16,907 bases of DNA from DASUDX01 sp036275365. Lineage in GTDB: Bacteria; Pseudomonadota; Gammaproteobacteria; Nevskiales; Nevskiaceae. The notes under the pieces are model-generated. The model ran no database searches. It was given only the letters and a program-made list of their open reading frames with translations, and was not told where the DNA came from. A program made the position numbers and the translations under genes. Within the stretch, counting starts at the first letter, position 1. Each line of letters starts with the position of its first letter. Positions 1 to 8,255 of this stretch are shown one piece after another. The stretch is taken from contig DASUDX010000005.1 of the NCBI GenBank assembly GCA_036275365.1, forward strand, positions 1 through 16,907, given 5' to 3'.

Positions 1-11
1 CGCCGCTGACC

Positions 12-470
12 ATGAGCGATCTGCGCCTGGCCAGCGGCGCCCATCCGGCGCTGCAGGAGGTCAGCACCCGTAATCTCTATGAGGACGGCCAGATCGACGG
101 CGCGCCGGCGCCGGAGGCGATCCGCAAGGTGTTCGACGACGGCGGCATCCGCGCCAGCGCCCAGTTCCGCTACCAGGTCAGCGATGCCAGCGGCAAGAGC
201 GAGCTGCGCGCACGGGTGGACTGGTTCGTCGACGAGGCGCGCGCCGAGCCGGCCTTCCGCGGCCGCCACATGCCCGAGGCGCTGGCGGTGACCGAAACCC
301 TGCCGATCGGCAATGACGCCTTCGCCTACCGCGACGAGTATCTGGGCTTCCGCGTCGGCACCGTGGTGGTGGAGATCCGCGCCAAGCCGGCCTGGCCGGG
401 GCTGCGCGAGTTCTCCCGGGTCTATGCCGGGCATCTCGGCGAGGCGCTGGCGCGGCAGGCGCCGCGCTGA
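12..470 (+). CDS. Hypothetical protein, probably the C-terminal part of a longer gene cut by the window edge
   Basis: I do not recognise this family with confidence. The 152 residues are soluble and of mixed alpha/beta composition, with no Cys, no signal peptide and no membrane segment after the first in-frame ATG at 12. The frame is open back to the first bases of the window (Pro-Leu-Thr before the Met). The 11 bases before the ATG hold no Shine-Dalgarno-like purines, so this Met may be internal and the true start may lie upstream. A TGA at 7-9 in another frame could instead end a previous gene, which would support a start at 12. The gene ends with TGA at 468-470 and converges on prs, leaving only 22 GC-rich bases between them. 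Codon use is like that of its neighbours, so it looks real. The function is unknown; a secreted or periplasmic origin is only a guess. Confidence 0.6.
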   Translation: MSDLRLASGAHPALQEVSTRNLYEDGQIDGAPAPEAIRKVFDDGGIRASAQFRYQVSDASGKSELRARVDWFVDEARAEPAFRGRHMPEALAVTETLPIGNDAFAYRDEYLGFRVGTVVVEIRAKPAWPGLREFSRVYAGHLGEALARQAPR

Positions 471-492
471 GCCGGCCGCGCCGGCGCGCCGC

Positions 493-1446
<954 letters not shown>

Positions 1447-1514
1447 GGGCGGTCAGCGGCTCGGCGGTGGCGGCGGGGAAGCAGGCGTCGGGGACTCCGC
1501 GGGCGCGGCGGTCA

Positions 1515-1589
1515 TGGCTGGGGCGGATGGATTCGAACCACCGAATGGCGGGATCAAAACCCGCTGCCTTACCACTTGGCGACGCCCCA
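1515..1589 (-). tRNA. tRNA-Gln (anticodon TTG), CCA encoded
   Basis: Read on the minus strand, this is a 75-nt cloverleaf. The acceptor stem TGGGGCG pairs with CGCCCCA, giving the U1-A72 pair typical of bacterial tRNA-Gln. The anticodon stem GCGGG/CCCGC encloses the loop TTTTGAT with anticodon TTG. The T-loop is GTTCGAATC, the discriminator base is G and the encoded CCA is at 1517-1515. It sits between ispE and prs, as in Pseudomonas and related gammaproteobacteria. Confidence 0.97.
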
Positions 1590-1616
1590 TCAGGACCTGA
1601 GCCGGGCGCCCCCGGC

Positions 1617-2480
1617 TCAGAGGCCGCGAAGTATAGCGGCCAGCGGGGAGCGGTTCAGCCCGCGCACCACCCGTGGCCGCCACGCGGCGGGCGCCTCGGC
1701 TGCTGCTGCGCGGGCGGCGGCCGGGTCAGCGAAGCGGCCGAACACGCTGGCGCCGGTGCCGGACATCCGTGCCGGGGCGCGCTGGCGCAGCCAGGCCAGT
1801 GCCGCCGCCACCTCCGGATAGCGCGCGCTGGTGATCGGCTCGCAGTCGTTGCGGCTGTCCTCCCAGCGCCAGTCCTGCGGACGGATCGGCGCGGTATCGC
1901 GGCGCAGCGCCGGCGCCGAGAAGATCTCGGCGGTGCTCACCGCCACCGGCGGACACAGCAGCAGCAGCCAGCCCTCCTCGGGCGCAGCGGCTTGCAGCCG
2001 CTCGCCCACGCCCTCGGCCCAGGCCGCCTCGGCACGGAGGAAGACCGGCACATCGGCCCCCAGCCGCAGCCCGAGCGCCGCCAGCTCATCCGGCGGCAGG
2101 CCGAGATTCCACAGACGGTTGAGCGCGACCAGCGTGGTGGCGGCATCGCTGGAGCCCCCACCCAGTCCGCTGCCCAGCGGGATCTGCTTGTCGATGCGGA
2201 TGTCCACGCCCAGCCCGGCACCGCTGCGCTGCGAGAGCAGGCGCGCGGCGCGCACCACCAGGTCCTGCTCCGGATCGACCTCCGCCGGTCCTTCGAGGCG
2301 CCGGCAGAGGCCGTCGCCGCGCGGCTGGAACCACAGGCGATCGCCCCAGTCGAGGAACTGGAACAGGGTCTGCAGCTCGTGGTAGCCGTCGGGGCGGCGG
2401 CCGGTGATGTGCAGGAACAGATTGATCTTGGCCGGCGCCGGCCAGGCGAAACGGCTGCTGAAGGGATCCGCCACGCTCAC
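1617..2480 (-). CDS. ispE: 4-diphosphocytidyl-2-C-methyl-D-erythritol kinase
   Basis: This GHMP kinase phosphorylates CDP-ME in the MEP pathway for isoprenoid precursors. With the GTG at 2480 the protein has 287 aa, against 283 in E. coli. Motifs visible are PAPAKINLFLHITGRRPDGYH (residues 14-34, split: catalytic Lys18 and the DGYH motif), the ATP loop PLGSGLGGGSSDAA (101-114), LGADVPVF with the catalytic Asp near 143, NDCEP, and the C-terminal GHMP motif MSGTGASVFG (239-248). The start was chosen because GTG at 2480 makes a GTGA overlap with the lolB stop and has a GGAAG ribosome-binding site 7 nt upstream. GTG 2474 is an alternative. The frame is open further upstream, but that part overlaps lolB and has shadow-like composition. 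Its last codons carry the putative tRNA-Gln promoter. Confidence 0.96.
   Translation of the reverse strand: MSVADPFSSRFAWPAPAKINLFLHITGRRPDGYHELQTLFQFLDWGDRLWFQPRGDGLCRRLEGPAEVDPEQDLVVRAARLLSQRSGAGLGVDIRIDKQIPLGSGLGGGSSDAATTLVALNRLWNLGLPPDELAALGLRLGADVPVFLRAEAAWAEGVGERLQAAAPEEGWLLLLCPPVAVSTAEIFSAPALRRDTAPIRPQDWRWEDSRNDCEPITSARYPEVAAALAWLRQRAPARMSGTGASVFGRFADPAAARAAAAEAPAAWRPRVVRGLNRSPLAAILRGL
1622..1659 (-). promoter_or_regulatory. Candidate promoter for tRNA-Gln (and prs), inside the 3' end of ispE
   Basis: On the minus strand a -10 hexamer TATACT (1635-1630, 5 of 6 matches) is followed by a GC-only discriminator, TCGCGGCC (1629-1622), of the kind seen at stringently controlled stable-RNA promoters. 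The weak -35 candidate CTGAAC lies 17 bp upstream (1658-1653). The predicted transcription start is near 1623, about 33 nt before the tRNA. The hexamer forces an ATA isoleucine codon into the last residues of ispE (Ala-Ile-Leu-Arg-Gly-Leu-stop), which is a rare choice in such GC-rich DNA and suggests selection on the promoter. The same 17-bp core recurs upstream of fis. Confidence 0.55.
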
Positions 2481-3094
2481 GGCGCGGCTTCCGGCGTCCA
2501 CTGGTCGATGCGCAGGCGCAGGCTCACCGGCTCCCCCCGGGCATCCAGGCTGCGCGCATCCAGCAGCACCGGCAGCCACCACTCGCCGATGCGGTCGTAC
2601 TCGAGATAGTCGACCGTCCAGCCGGCCTGCTGCAGCTGGCGCAGCCGGCCCTGCTCGTCGCGCGCCAGGCGGCTGATGTCGATGGCCGGCAGCGGGCGGC
2701 CCAGCACCCAGTGGCGCAGGCCGCCGAGCGGAAAGCGCCAGCCCAGCCGCTGCTGCACATAGCCCTCCGGGTCGGGGGTGCGCACCTCGCCCTCGGCGCT
2801 GGTCACCACCACCTGCTCGCCCTCGCTGCGCAAGTCCACCGGTCGCGCGCCGAAGGGCCCGGCCACCCGCAGCTGGAAGCTGCCGTCGGCGGCCTGGGTC
2901 CAGCGCAGATCGCCCCGCAGGCCAAAGCCGCTGCTGAGTCGCCCGCTGAGGCGAAATCCGGCAAGGCGCTGCAGCGCCTGCTCCTGCTGAGCCGCGGCCT
3001 GGGCAGGGTCAGCGGCGGTGGTCTCGCGGGGCGCGCGGCTGGCGCAGGCACTCAGCAACAGCAGCAGGCCCAGGGCCCCCAGCGCCGACCGCAT
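2477..3094 (-). CDS. lolB: Outer-membrane lipoprotein receptor LolB
   Basis: LolB receives lipoproteins from the periplasmic carrier LolA and inserts them in the inner leaflet of the outer membrane. The 205-aa product matches the usual length (207 in E. coli). It begins with a short basic/hydrophobic signal peptide and the lipobox LSAC, with the lipidated Cys at 17. The body shows typical LolB features: the segments LAGFRLSGRLS and LRGDLRWTQ near the N-terminus, LRHWVLGRPLP in the middle and GWTVDYLEY near the C-terminus. ATG 3094-3092 overlaps the stop of the TPR lipoprotein gene by one base (TGATG), which indicates coupling. The upstream extension of the same frame lies inside the TPR gene and was rejected. 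The TPR - lolB - ispE - tRNA - prs order is conserved in Pseudomonas. Confidence 0.93.
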   Translation of the reverse strand: MRSALGALGLLLLLSACASRAPRETTAADPAQAAAQQEQALQRLAGFRLSGRLSSGFGLRGDLRWTQAADGSFQLRVAGPFGARPVDLRSEGEQVVVTSAEGEVRTPDPEGYVQQRLGWRFPLGGLRHWVLGRPLPAIDISRLARDEQGRLRQLQQAGWTVDYLEYDRIGEWWLPVLLDARSLDARGEPVSLRLRIDQWTPEAAP

Positions 3095-4872
3095 CAGCGC
3101 CGGTCCAGCGGGGGATCCAGGCGCTCGAGGGTCTCGCGCAGCACCGCGTGCTCGGGATCCAGCGCCCGGCCGCGGGCCCAGATGGCGCGGGCCGCCTCGC
3201 GCTCGCCCTGGCTCCACAGCACCTCGCCGAGATGGGCGGCGATCTCCGGATCGGGGGCGCGGGCGAAGGCCTGCTCGAGCAGGCGCCGCGCCTCCGCCAC
3301 CTGGCCCAGCTTGAACTGCACCCAGCCGAGGCTGTCGATGATGGCCGCGTCCTCCGGCTCCTGGGCATAGGCACGGGCAATCAGCTCGCGCGCCTCCTCC
3401 AGGCGCGCGGTGTGCACGGTGAGCATGTAGCCGAGCGCATTGAGCGCCCGGCTGTCGTCGGGCTGGGCCGCCAGGATGGCGCGCAGATCGGCCTCGGCGG
3501 CGGCGATGTCGCGCCGGCGCTCGTGCACCAGCGAGCGGCCGTAGAGCAGGTCCTCGCGCAGCTGGCCGCTGCTGCCGCTCAGTGCCTGCTCGTAATGGGC
3601 CAGGGCCTGATCGAGCGCACCGGCCTCCTGCAGCATCTCGCCCTCGGCCAGCAGCAGGCGCGGTCCCAGCGGGGGGAACTGCTGGCGCAGCCGTTCCAGG
3701 CCCTGGCGCGCCTCCTCCACCCGGCCGAGCTTGGCCAGCACCGCGGCGCGCCGCACCGCCGCCTCCAGACCCTGCGGGCCGCGATTGATCTGCTCGTAGG
3801 CGTCGAGGGCATCGGTCAGGCGGCCGCGCCGCTCGTCGATGCGGGCCAGCTGGAAGCGCGCATCAAGGCCACGGTCCGGATCATCGAGAACCTTGCCGAA
3901 GGCGCGCGCCGCCGCCTCCAGATCGCCATCGTTGAACTGCATCACGCCCAGGGCATAGATGCCGGGGGCGAAGCGCGGATGGCGCCGCACCAGCCGCTCC
4001 AGGCGCTCGCGCGCGGCCTCGCGCTCGCCGGCCTCCAGCAGCAGGCGCACATGGCCCAGGCGCAGATCGGCTGCGTTGTCGGCCTTCGCCGCCAGCTGCT
4101 CGACCAGGCTATTGGCCTCGTCCAGGGCCTTGCGCTGCACCAGGGCGCCGGCCAGCAGCAGGCCGGCCTCGCGATCCTCCGGATTGCTCTGCAGGGCCCG
4201 GCGCGCGGCCCCTTCGGCAAGGTCGCGCTCGCCGTGGCGCAGTGCCAGCAGGGCCAGCGCGTGGTCGCCGCCCGGCCGCTCGGGTGCGGCGCGGATCAGC
4301 GCCTGCAGCAGCAGCAGGCCGCGCTTGCCCGGGTCGTTGTCCTGGGCCAGGGTCAGGCCGAGATGGCGATAGCCCTCGGCCGGTCCGGCGGCGTGGCCGT
4401 CGACGATGGCGCTGGCCAGCTCGAACTGGCGCGCCGGGTCGCCGGCACGCAGGGCCAGCCGCAGCAGCACCTCGCGCGCATCCATGCTCGAGGCGTCCTG
4501 CTGCAGCCAGATCTGCGCGGCGCGTTCGGCCAGCGCGGCGTCGCCGGCGCTGAGGGCGAGGGCGGTGGCACGCGCGGCCAGCCGCGGGTCCTCGATCACC
4601 GCCAGCGCCTCGACGAAGGCCTGGGCGGCCTCCAATGGCTGCTCGCGGGCCGCGGCCAGCTCGCCGGCCATCAGCTGGGCCTGCGCCCGTTCGGCCGGCC
4701 CGGCCTGGTAGGGGCGGTCATCGGTGACCAGACCCTGGGCGCCGAGCTGGCCGTCGATCAGCTGGCTGGTGCCTTCGGCCGGTGCCGCGGCGGCGGGCGG
4801 GCGGCTGGCGCAGGCGCAGAGTCCGAGCAGGGGCAGCAGGAGGAAACCACGCAGGAACGGGAGGCTATTCAC
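3094..4872 (-). CDS. TPR-repeat lipoprotein, candidate LbcA-type adaptor
   Basis: This 592-aa protein starts with a lipoprotein signal sequence (hydrophobic stretch, lipobox LCAC, Cys21 lipidated). After a low-complexity linker the rest is a series of helix pairs typical of tetratricopeptide repeats, for example ALDQALAHYEQALSG and, near the C-terminus, ALNALGYMLTVHTARLEEA and AIIDSLGWVQFKLGQ. Members next to lolB and divergent from hemA include Pseudomonas aeruginosa PA4667 (LbcA), which activates the periplasmic protease CtpA. Orthology is inferred here from position, length and lipoprotein-plus-TPR architecture, not from alignment. The start is GTG (4872-4870) with a weak ribosome-binding site; no upstream alternative gives a better signal peptide. 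It heads the operon TPR-lolB-ispE. If the role is conserved, it acts in the periplasm as a scaffold that presents cell-wall hydrolases to a protease. Confidence 0.9.
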   Translation of the reverse strand: MNSLPFLRGFLLLPLLGLCACASRPPAAAAPAEGTSQLIDGQLGAQGLVTDDRPYQAGPAERAQAQLMAGELAAAREQPLEAAQAFVEALAVIEDPRLAARATALALSAGDAALAERAAQIWLQQDASSMDAREVLLRLALRAGDPARQFELASAIVDGHAAGPAEGYRHLGLTLAQDNDPGKRGLLLLQALIRAAPERPGGDHALALLALRHGERDLAEGAARRALQSNPEDREAGLLLAGALVQRKALDEANSLVEQLAAKADNAADLRLGHVRLLLEAGEREAARERLERLVRRHPRFAPGIYALGVMQFNDGDLEAAARAFGKVLDDPDRGLDARFQLARIDERRGRLTDALDAYEQINRGPQGLEAAVRRAAVLAKLGRVEEARQGLERLRQQFPPLGPRLLLAEGEMLQEAGALDQALAHYEQALSGSSGQLREDLLYGRSLVHERRRDIAAAEADLRAILAAQPDDSRALNALGYMLTVHTARLEEARELIARAYAQEPEDAAIIDSLGWVQFKLGQVAEARRLLEQAFARAPDPEIAAHLGEVLWSQGEREAARAIWARGRALDPEHAVLRETLERLDPPLDRR

Positions 4873-5021
4873 GATCGGCTCGGCAGCGAAAACGGCGAGG
4901 GCAGGGCACCCAGACGGATGCTAGCGGGGTTTGACAGGGCCGTACGGGGGCGGTCTCGCTTGTGACGAGGCCCGCCCATCCCGGACACTATAGGGCTATC
5001 CGCTACCCCGACCGGCAGCCC
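4873..5021. promoter_or_regulatory. Divergent control region between the TPR-lolB-ispE and hemA operons
   Basis: These 149 bp separate two divergent operons and must hold both promoters. A perfect TTGACA lies on the plus strand at 4931-4936, but no good -10 follows at normal spacing. A TATAGT hexamer (5 of 6) on the minus strand at 4992-4987 could be the -10 of the TPR operon; the overlapping plus-strand TATAGG (4989-4994) could serve hemA. No convincing -35 partner exists for either, so exact start points are not assigned. Confidence 0.35.
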
Positions 5022-6293
5022 ATGGCCTTGATCACGCTCGGCTTGAGCCACCACAGCGCGCCCGTGGAGGCGCGCAGTCGGCTGGCGTTTGCCGATGCCG
5101 AGCTGCCGGCCGCCCTGGCGCGCCTGCGCGGGCTGCCCGGGGTGGCCGAGGCCGCCATCCTCTCCACCTGCAACCGCACCGAGCTGACCGTGGTGGCCGA
5201 GCCCGAGGAGGAGCGGCGGCTGATCGAGTGGTGGCAGCGCGAGACCGCCGCCCCGCTGCCGATGCTGGAGTCCTTCGTCTACACCCACCGTGACCAGGCG
5301 AGCGTCCTGCACAGCCTGCGGGTGGCCTCGGGGCTCGACTCGCTGGTGCTGGGCGAGCCGCAGATCCTCGGCCAGATGAAGCAGAGCTATGCCCTGGCCC
5401 AGGCCCAGGGCGCGCTCGGCCCGGTGCTGCAGCGGCTCTACCAGCACGCCTTCTCGGTGGCCAAGCTGGTGCGCAGCAACACCCAGGTCGGCGCCAACCC
5501 GGTGTCGGTGGCCTATGCCGCGGTGCAGATGGCGCGCCGCATCTTCAGCGACTTCCGCCAGACCACCGCCCTGCTGGTGGGCGCTGGCGAGACCATCGCC
5601 CTGATCGCCCGCCATCTGCGCGGGCAGGGCGTTGGCCGCATCGTGGTGGTCAACCGCAGCCTCGACCGCGCCGAGCGGCTGGCCCGCGAGGTGCACGGCT
5701 ACGCCGCACCGCTGGCCGATCTGCCGGCCTACCTGGGCGATGCCGATCTGGTGGTGTCCTCGACCGCCGCGCGCGAGCTGATCATCGAGCGCGAGATGAT
5801 GCAGCGGGCGGTCAAGAGCCGCCGCCGCAAGCCGGTGTTCATGATCGATCTGGCGGTGCCGCGCGACATCGACCCGCGCATCGCCGGACTCGAGGATGTC
5901 TATCTCTACACCGTCGACGATCTCAAGGCGGTGGTGGCCGACAATCTCAAGGCCCGCGAGCAGGCGGCGCGCCAGGCCGAGGTGCTGGTCGGCGAGTACG
6001 CCCAGGAGTTCAGCCGCTGGCTGGAGAGCCGCGACGCCGGGGCGGTGATCCAGCGCCTGCGCGCCCAGGCCCGGGTCCATCGCGACGAGGTGCTGGCCAA
6101 GGCACGGCGCAAGCTCGCCAACGGCGAGAGCGTGGACGAGGTGCTGGGCTTTCTTGCCGATACGCTCAGCAACAAGCTGCTCCACGCCCCGAGCCAGAAG
6201 CTGCGCCAGGCCGGCAGCGTCGAGCAGGCCCTGCTGGTGCACGCGGCCCAGCAGCTGTTCGACCTGCCGGACGCCGACGACGGACGCGATTAG
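5022..6293 (+). CDS. hemA: Glutamyl-tRNA reductase
   Basis: This is the first committed enzyme of C5-pathway tetrapyrrole synthesis, reducing Glu-tRNA(Glu) to glutamate-1-semialdehyde with NADPH. The 423-aa product is a full-length family member. The catalytic Cys is at residue 50 in ILSTCNRTEL, the same position as in E. coli. Other motifs are SGLDSLVLGEPQILGQMKQ (103-121), the NADPH Rossmann segment LLVGAGET (184-191) and the dimerisation tail LSNKLLHAPSQKLRQ (382-396). The start is the ATG at 5022, because homologues begin with a short Met-x-Leu-x-x-x-Gly-x-x-His stretch. An in-frame ATG at 4962 would add 20 non-conserved residues. It is the first gene of hemA-prfA-prmC-moeB, with 67 bp before prfA. 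Confidence 0.97.
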   Translation: MALITLGLSHHSAPVEARSRLAFADAELPAALARLRGLPGVAEAAILSTCNRTELTVVAEPEEERRLIEWWQRETAAPLPMLESFVYTHRDQASVLHSLRVASGLDSLVLGEPQILGQMKQSYALAQAQGALGPVLQRLYQHAFSVAKLVRSNTQVGANPVSVAYAAVQMARRIFSDFRQTTALLVGAGETIALIARHLRGQGVGRIVVVNRSLDRAERLAREVHGYAAPLADLPAYLGDADLVVSSTAARELIIEREMMQRAVKSRRRKPVFMIDLAVPRDIDPRIAGLEDVYLYTVDDLKAVVADNLKAREQAARQAEVLVGEYAQEFSRWLESRDAGAVIQRLRAQARVHRDEVLAKARRKLANGESVDEVLGFLADTLSNKLLHAPSQKLRQAGSVEQALLVHAAQQLFDLPDADDGRD

Positions 6294-6360
6294 CGGGCGC
6301 TGAGCCCGCCCTGGCCGCTACCGGCCGCCGCTGTACCGTCCTTCTCCGTTTTGGGTCCCG

Positions 6361-7443
6361 ATGAAAGCCTCGCTGCTCAACAAGCTGCACCAGATGGCCG
6401 AGCGCCGCGCCGAGGTCGAGCGCGAGCTGGCCGAGCCAGCGGTGGCGGCGGATGCCGACCGCTTCCGCCGCCTCTCGCAGGAGTACGCCCAGCTCGGCCC
6501 GCTGGTGGAGACCCATCGCCAGTGGCAGGCGCTGCACCAGGAGCTGGCCGAGCTGGAAACCCTGCAGGCCGGCGCCGACCTCGAGCTGCGGCGCCTGGCC
6601 GAGGAGGAGCTGCCGCTGCTGCGCGAGCGCCAGCAGGGGCTCGAGCAGACCCTGCAGCAGTACCTGGTGCCGCGCGATCCGCTGGATGGCAGCAATGTCT
6701 TTCTGGAAATCCGCGCCGGCACCGGCGGTGACGAGGCCGCGATCTTCGCCGGCGATCTGCACCGGATGTACGCCCGCTATGTGGAGCGGCTCGGCTGGCA
6801 GCTCGAGGTGCTCTCGCAGAGCGAGGGCGAGCACGGCGGCTACAAGGAGATCATCTCGCGGGTGGTGGGCTATGGCGCCTACTCGCGGCTGAAGTTCGAG
6901 TCCGGCGCCCATCGCGTGCAGCGGGTGCCGGAGACCGAGGCCCAGGGCCGCATCCACACCAGCGCGGCCACCGTGGCGGTCCTGCCGGAGATCGAGGCGG
7001 CCCAGGCGGTGGCGATCAATCCGGCCGATCTGAAGATCGACACCTACCGCGCCAGCGGCGCCGGCGGGCAGCATGTCAACAAGACCGAGTCGGCCATCCG
7101 CATCACCCATCTGCCCAGCGGGCTGGTGGTGGAATGCCAGGAGGAGCGCAGCCAGCACAAGAACCGCGCCAAGGCGCTGGCGCTGCTCTCGGCCCGTCTG
7201 CTCGATGCCGAGCGCAGCCGGCAGACCGGCGACATCGCCGCCCAGCGCAAGCAGCTGGTGGGCAGCGGCGACCGCTCCGAGCGCATCCGCACCTACAACT
7301 TCCCGCAGGGGCGGGTGACCGATCACCGCATCAATCTCACCCTCTACCAGCTCGATCGGGTGATCGAGGGCGATCTCGATCCGGTGATCCAGCCCCTGCT
7401 GGCCGAGCAGCAGGCCGCCCTGCTGGCGGAGCTGGGCGAGTGA
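6361..7443 (+). CDS. prfA: Peptide chain release factor 1 (RF1)
   Basis: RF1 reads UAA and UAG in the ribosomal A site and triggers peptide release. The 360-aa product has the same length as E. coli RF1. The codon-recognition tripeptide is Pro-Glu-Thr at residues 190-192 (P-x-T class, as in other bacteria). The catalytic GGQ is at 235-237 within RASGAGGQHVNKTESAIR, encoded at 7063-7071. The N-terminal helical domain and the C-terminal segment FPQGRVTDHRINLTLY are intact. ATG 6361 gives the normal RF1 N-terminus (MKASLLNKLHQM) but has no clear Shine-Dalgarno. It overlaps the next gene, prmC, whose product methylates this GGQ glutamine. Confidence 0.98.
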   Translation: MKASLLNKLHQMAERRAEVERELAEPAVAADADRFRRLSQEYAQLGPLVETHRQWQALHQELAELETLQAGADLELRRLAEEELPLLRERQQGLEQTLQQYLVPRDPLDGSNVFLEIRAGTGGDEAAIFAGDLHRMYARYVERLGWQLEVLSQSEGEHGGYKEIISRVVGYGAYSRLKFESGAHRVQRVPETEAQGRIHTSAATVAVLPEIEAAQAVAINPADLKIDTYRASGAGGQHVNKTESAIRITHLPSGLVVECQEERSQHKNRAKALALLSARLLDAERSRQTGDIAAQRKQLVGSGDRSERIRTYNFPQGRVTDHRINLTLYQLDRVIEGDLDPVIQPLLAEQQAALLAELGE

Positions 7444-8255
7444 CCGTGGCCGAGGCGCGCCGCCAGGCCCGGGCGCAGCTGGCGGGCTGCTGCGAGTCTC
7501 CGGCCCTGGAGGCTGACTGGCTGCTGCGCCATGGGCTGGGCCTGGCCGCGGAGGCGACGCTGACGCCCGCCCAGCAAACCTGGCTCGCGGGCGCGCTGCG
7601 ACGGCGCCGGGCCGGCGAGCCGCTGGCCTATGTGCTGGGCAGCGCCGGGTTCTGGAGTCTGGAGCTGACGGTGACCCCGGCGGTACTGATCCCGCGGCCG
7701 GAGACCGAGGGCCTGGTGGCCTGGGCGCTGGAGGATCTGCCGGCGGCGGCCGAGGGCCCGCTGGCCGATCTCGGCACCGGCAGCGGCTGCATCGCCCTGG
7801 CCCTGGCGCAGGAGCGGCCCCGGCTCACGGTCTGGGCGGTGGATCGCTCGGCCGAGGCGCTCGGCGTGGCCCAGGCCAATGCGGCGCGGCTCGGGATGGA
7901 AGCCCGGGTGCGTCCGGCCCTCGGGGACTGGTGGGCCGCCCTGCCCAGCGGGCTGCGGCTGGCCGGGGTGGTGAGCAACCCGCCCTATGTGGCGGAGGGC
8001 GACCCCCATCTGGCCGCGCTGGGTCATGAGCCGCCCGCCGCCCTGGTGGCCGGGGCCGACGGGCTCTCGGCGCTGCGCCGCCTGATCGCCGAGGCCCCGG
8101 CGCATCTGCGCCGCGGGGCCTGGCTGCGCCTGGAACACGGCCATGACCAGGGCGCGGCCGTGCGTGGCCTGTTGCAGGCCGCCGGCTTCGCGGACATCGA
8201 GACCCGACGGGATCTTGCCGGGCACGAGCGTCTGAGCGGAGGCTGGTGGCGATGA
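7440..8255 (+). CDS. prmC: Release factor glutamine N5-methyltransferase
   Basis: PrmC (HemK) methylates the glutamine of the GGQ motif of RF1 and RF2 using S-adenosylmethionine. The 271-aa product is near the usual 277. The SAM-binding segment LADLGTGSGCIALALA starts near residue 108, the family motif LIPRPETEGLV is at 83-93, and the catalytic NPPY is at 180-183 followed by EPPAAL. The start is GTG 7440-7442, which makes a GTGA overlap with the prfA stop and has GGAG at 7428-7431 eight bases upstream; GTG 7446 is a weaker alternative. Tight coupling with prfA fits enzyme and substrate being made together. Confidence 0.95.
   Translation: MTVAEARRQARAQLAGCCESPALEADWLLRHGLGLAAEATLTPAQQTWLAGALRRRRAGEPLAYVLGSAGFWSLELTVTPAVLIPRPETEGLVAWALEDLPAAAEGPLADLGTGSGCIALALAQERPRLTVWAVDRSAEALGVAQANAARLGMEARVRPALGDWWAALPSGLRLAGVVSNPPYVAEGDPHLAALGHEPPAALVAGADGLSALRRLIAEAPAHLRRGAWLRLEHGHDQGAAVRGLLQAAGFADIETRRDLAGHERLSGGWWR

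Noticed and set aside
4931..4936. Perfect TTGACA as the -35 of hemA
   Set aside because: No TATAAT-like hexamer lies 16-19 bp downstream, so I keep the whole 4873-5021 gap as a control region and do not assign this promoter.
6293..6309. Hairpin GCGGGC-GCTGA-GCCCGC right at the hemA stop as a terminator
   Set aside because: It has no T-tract, and prfA follows 51 bp later in the same direction with no evident promoter of its own, so co-transcription of hemA and prfA is more likely.
6928..6936. Pro-Glu-Thr in place of Pro-Ala-Thr in the RF1 codon-recognition tripeptide as an unusual specificity change
   Set aside because: The position is P-x-T in RF1, and Pro-Glu-Thr is common in other bacteria (Bacillus, as I recall), so it does not imply altered stop recognition.
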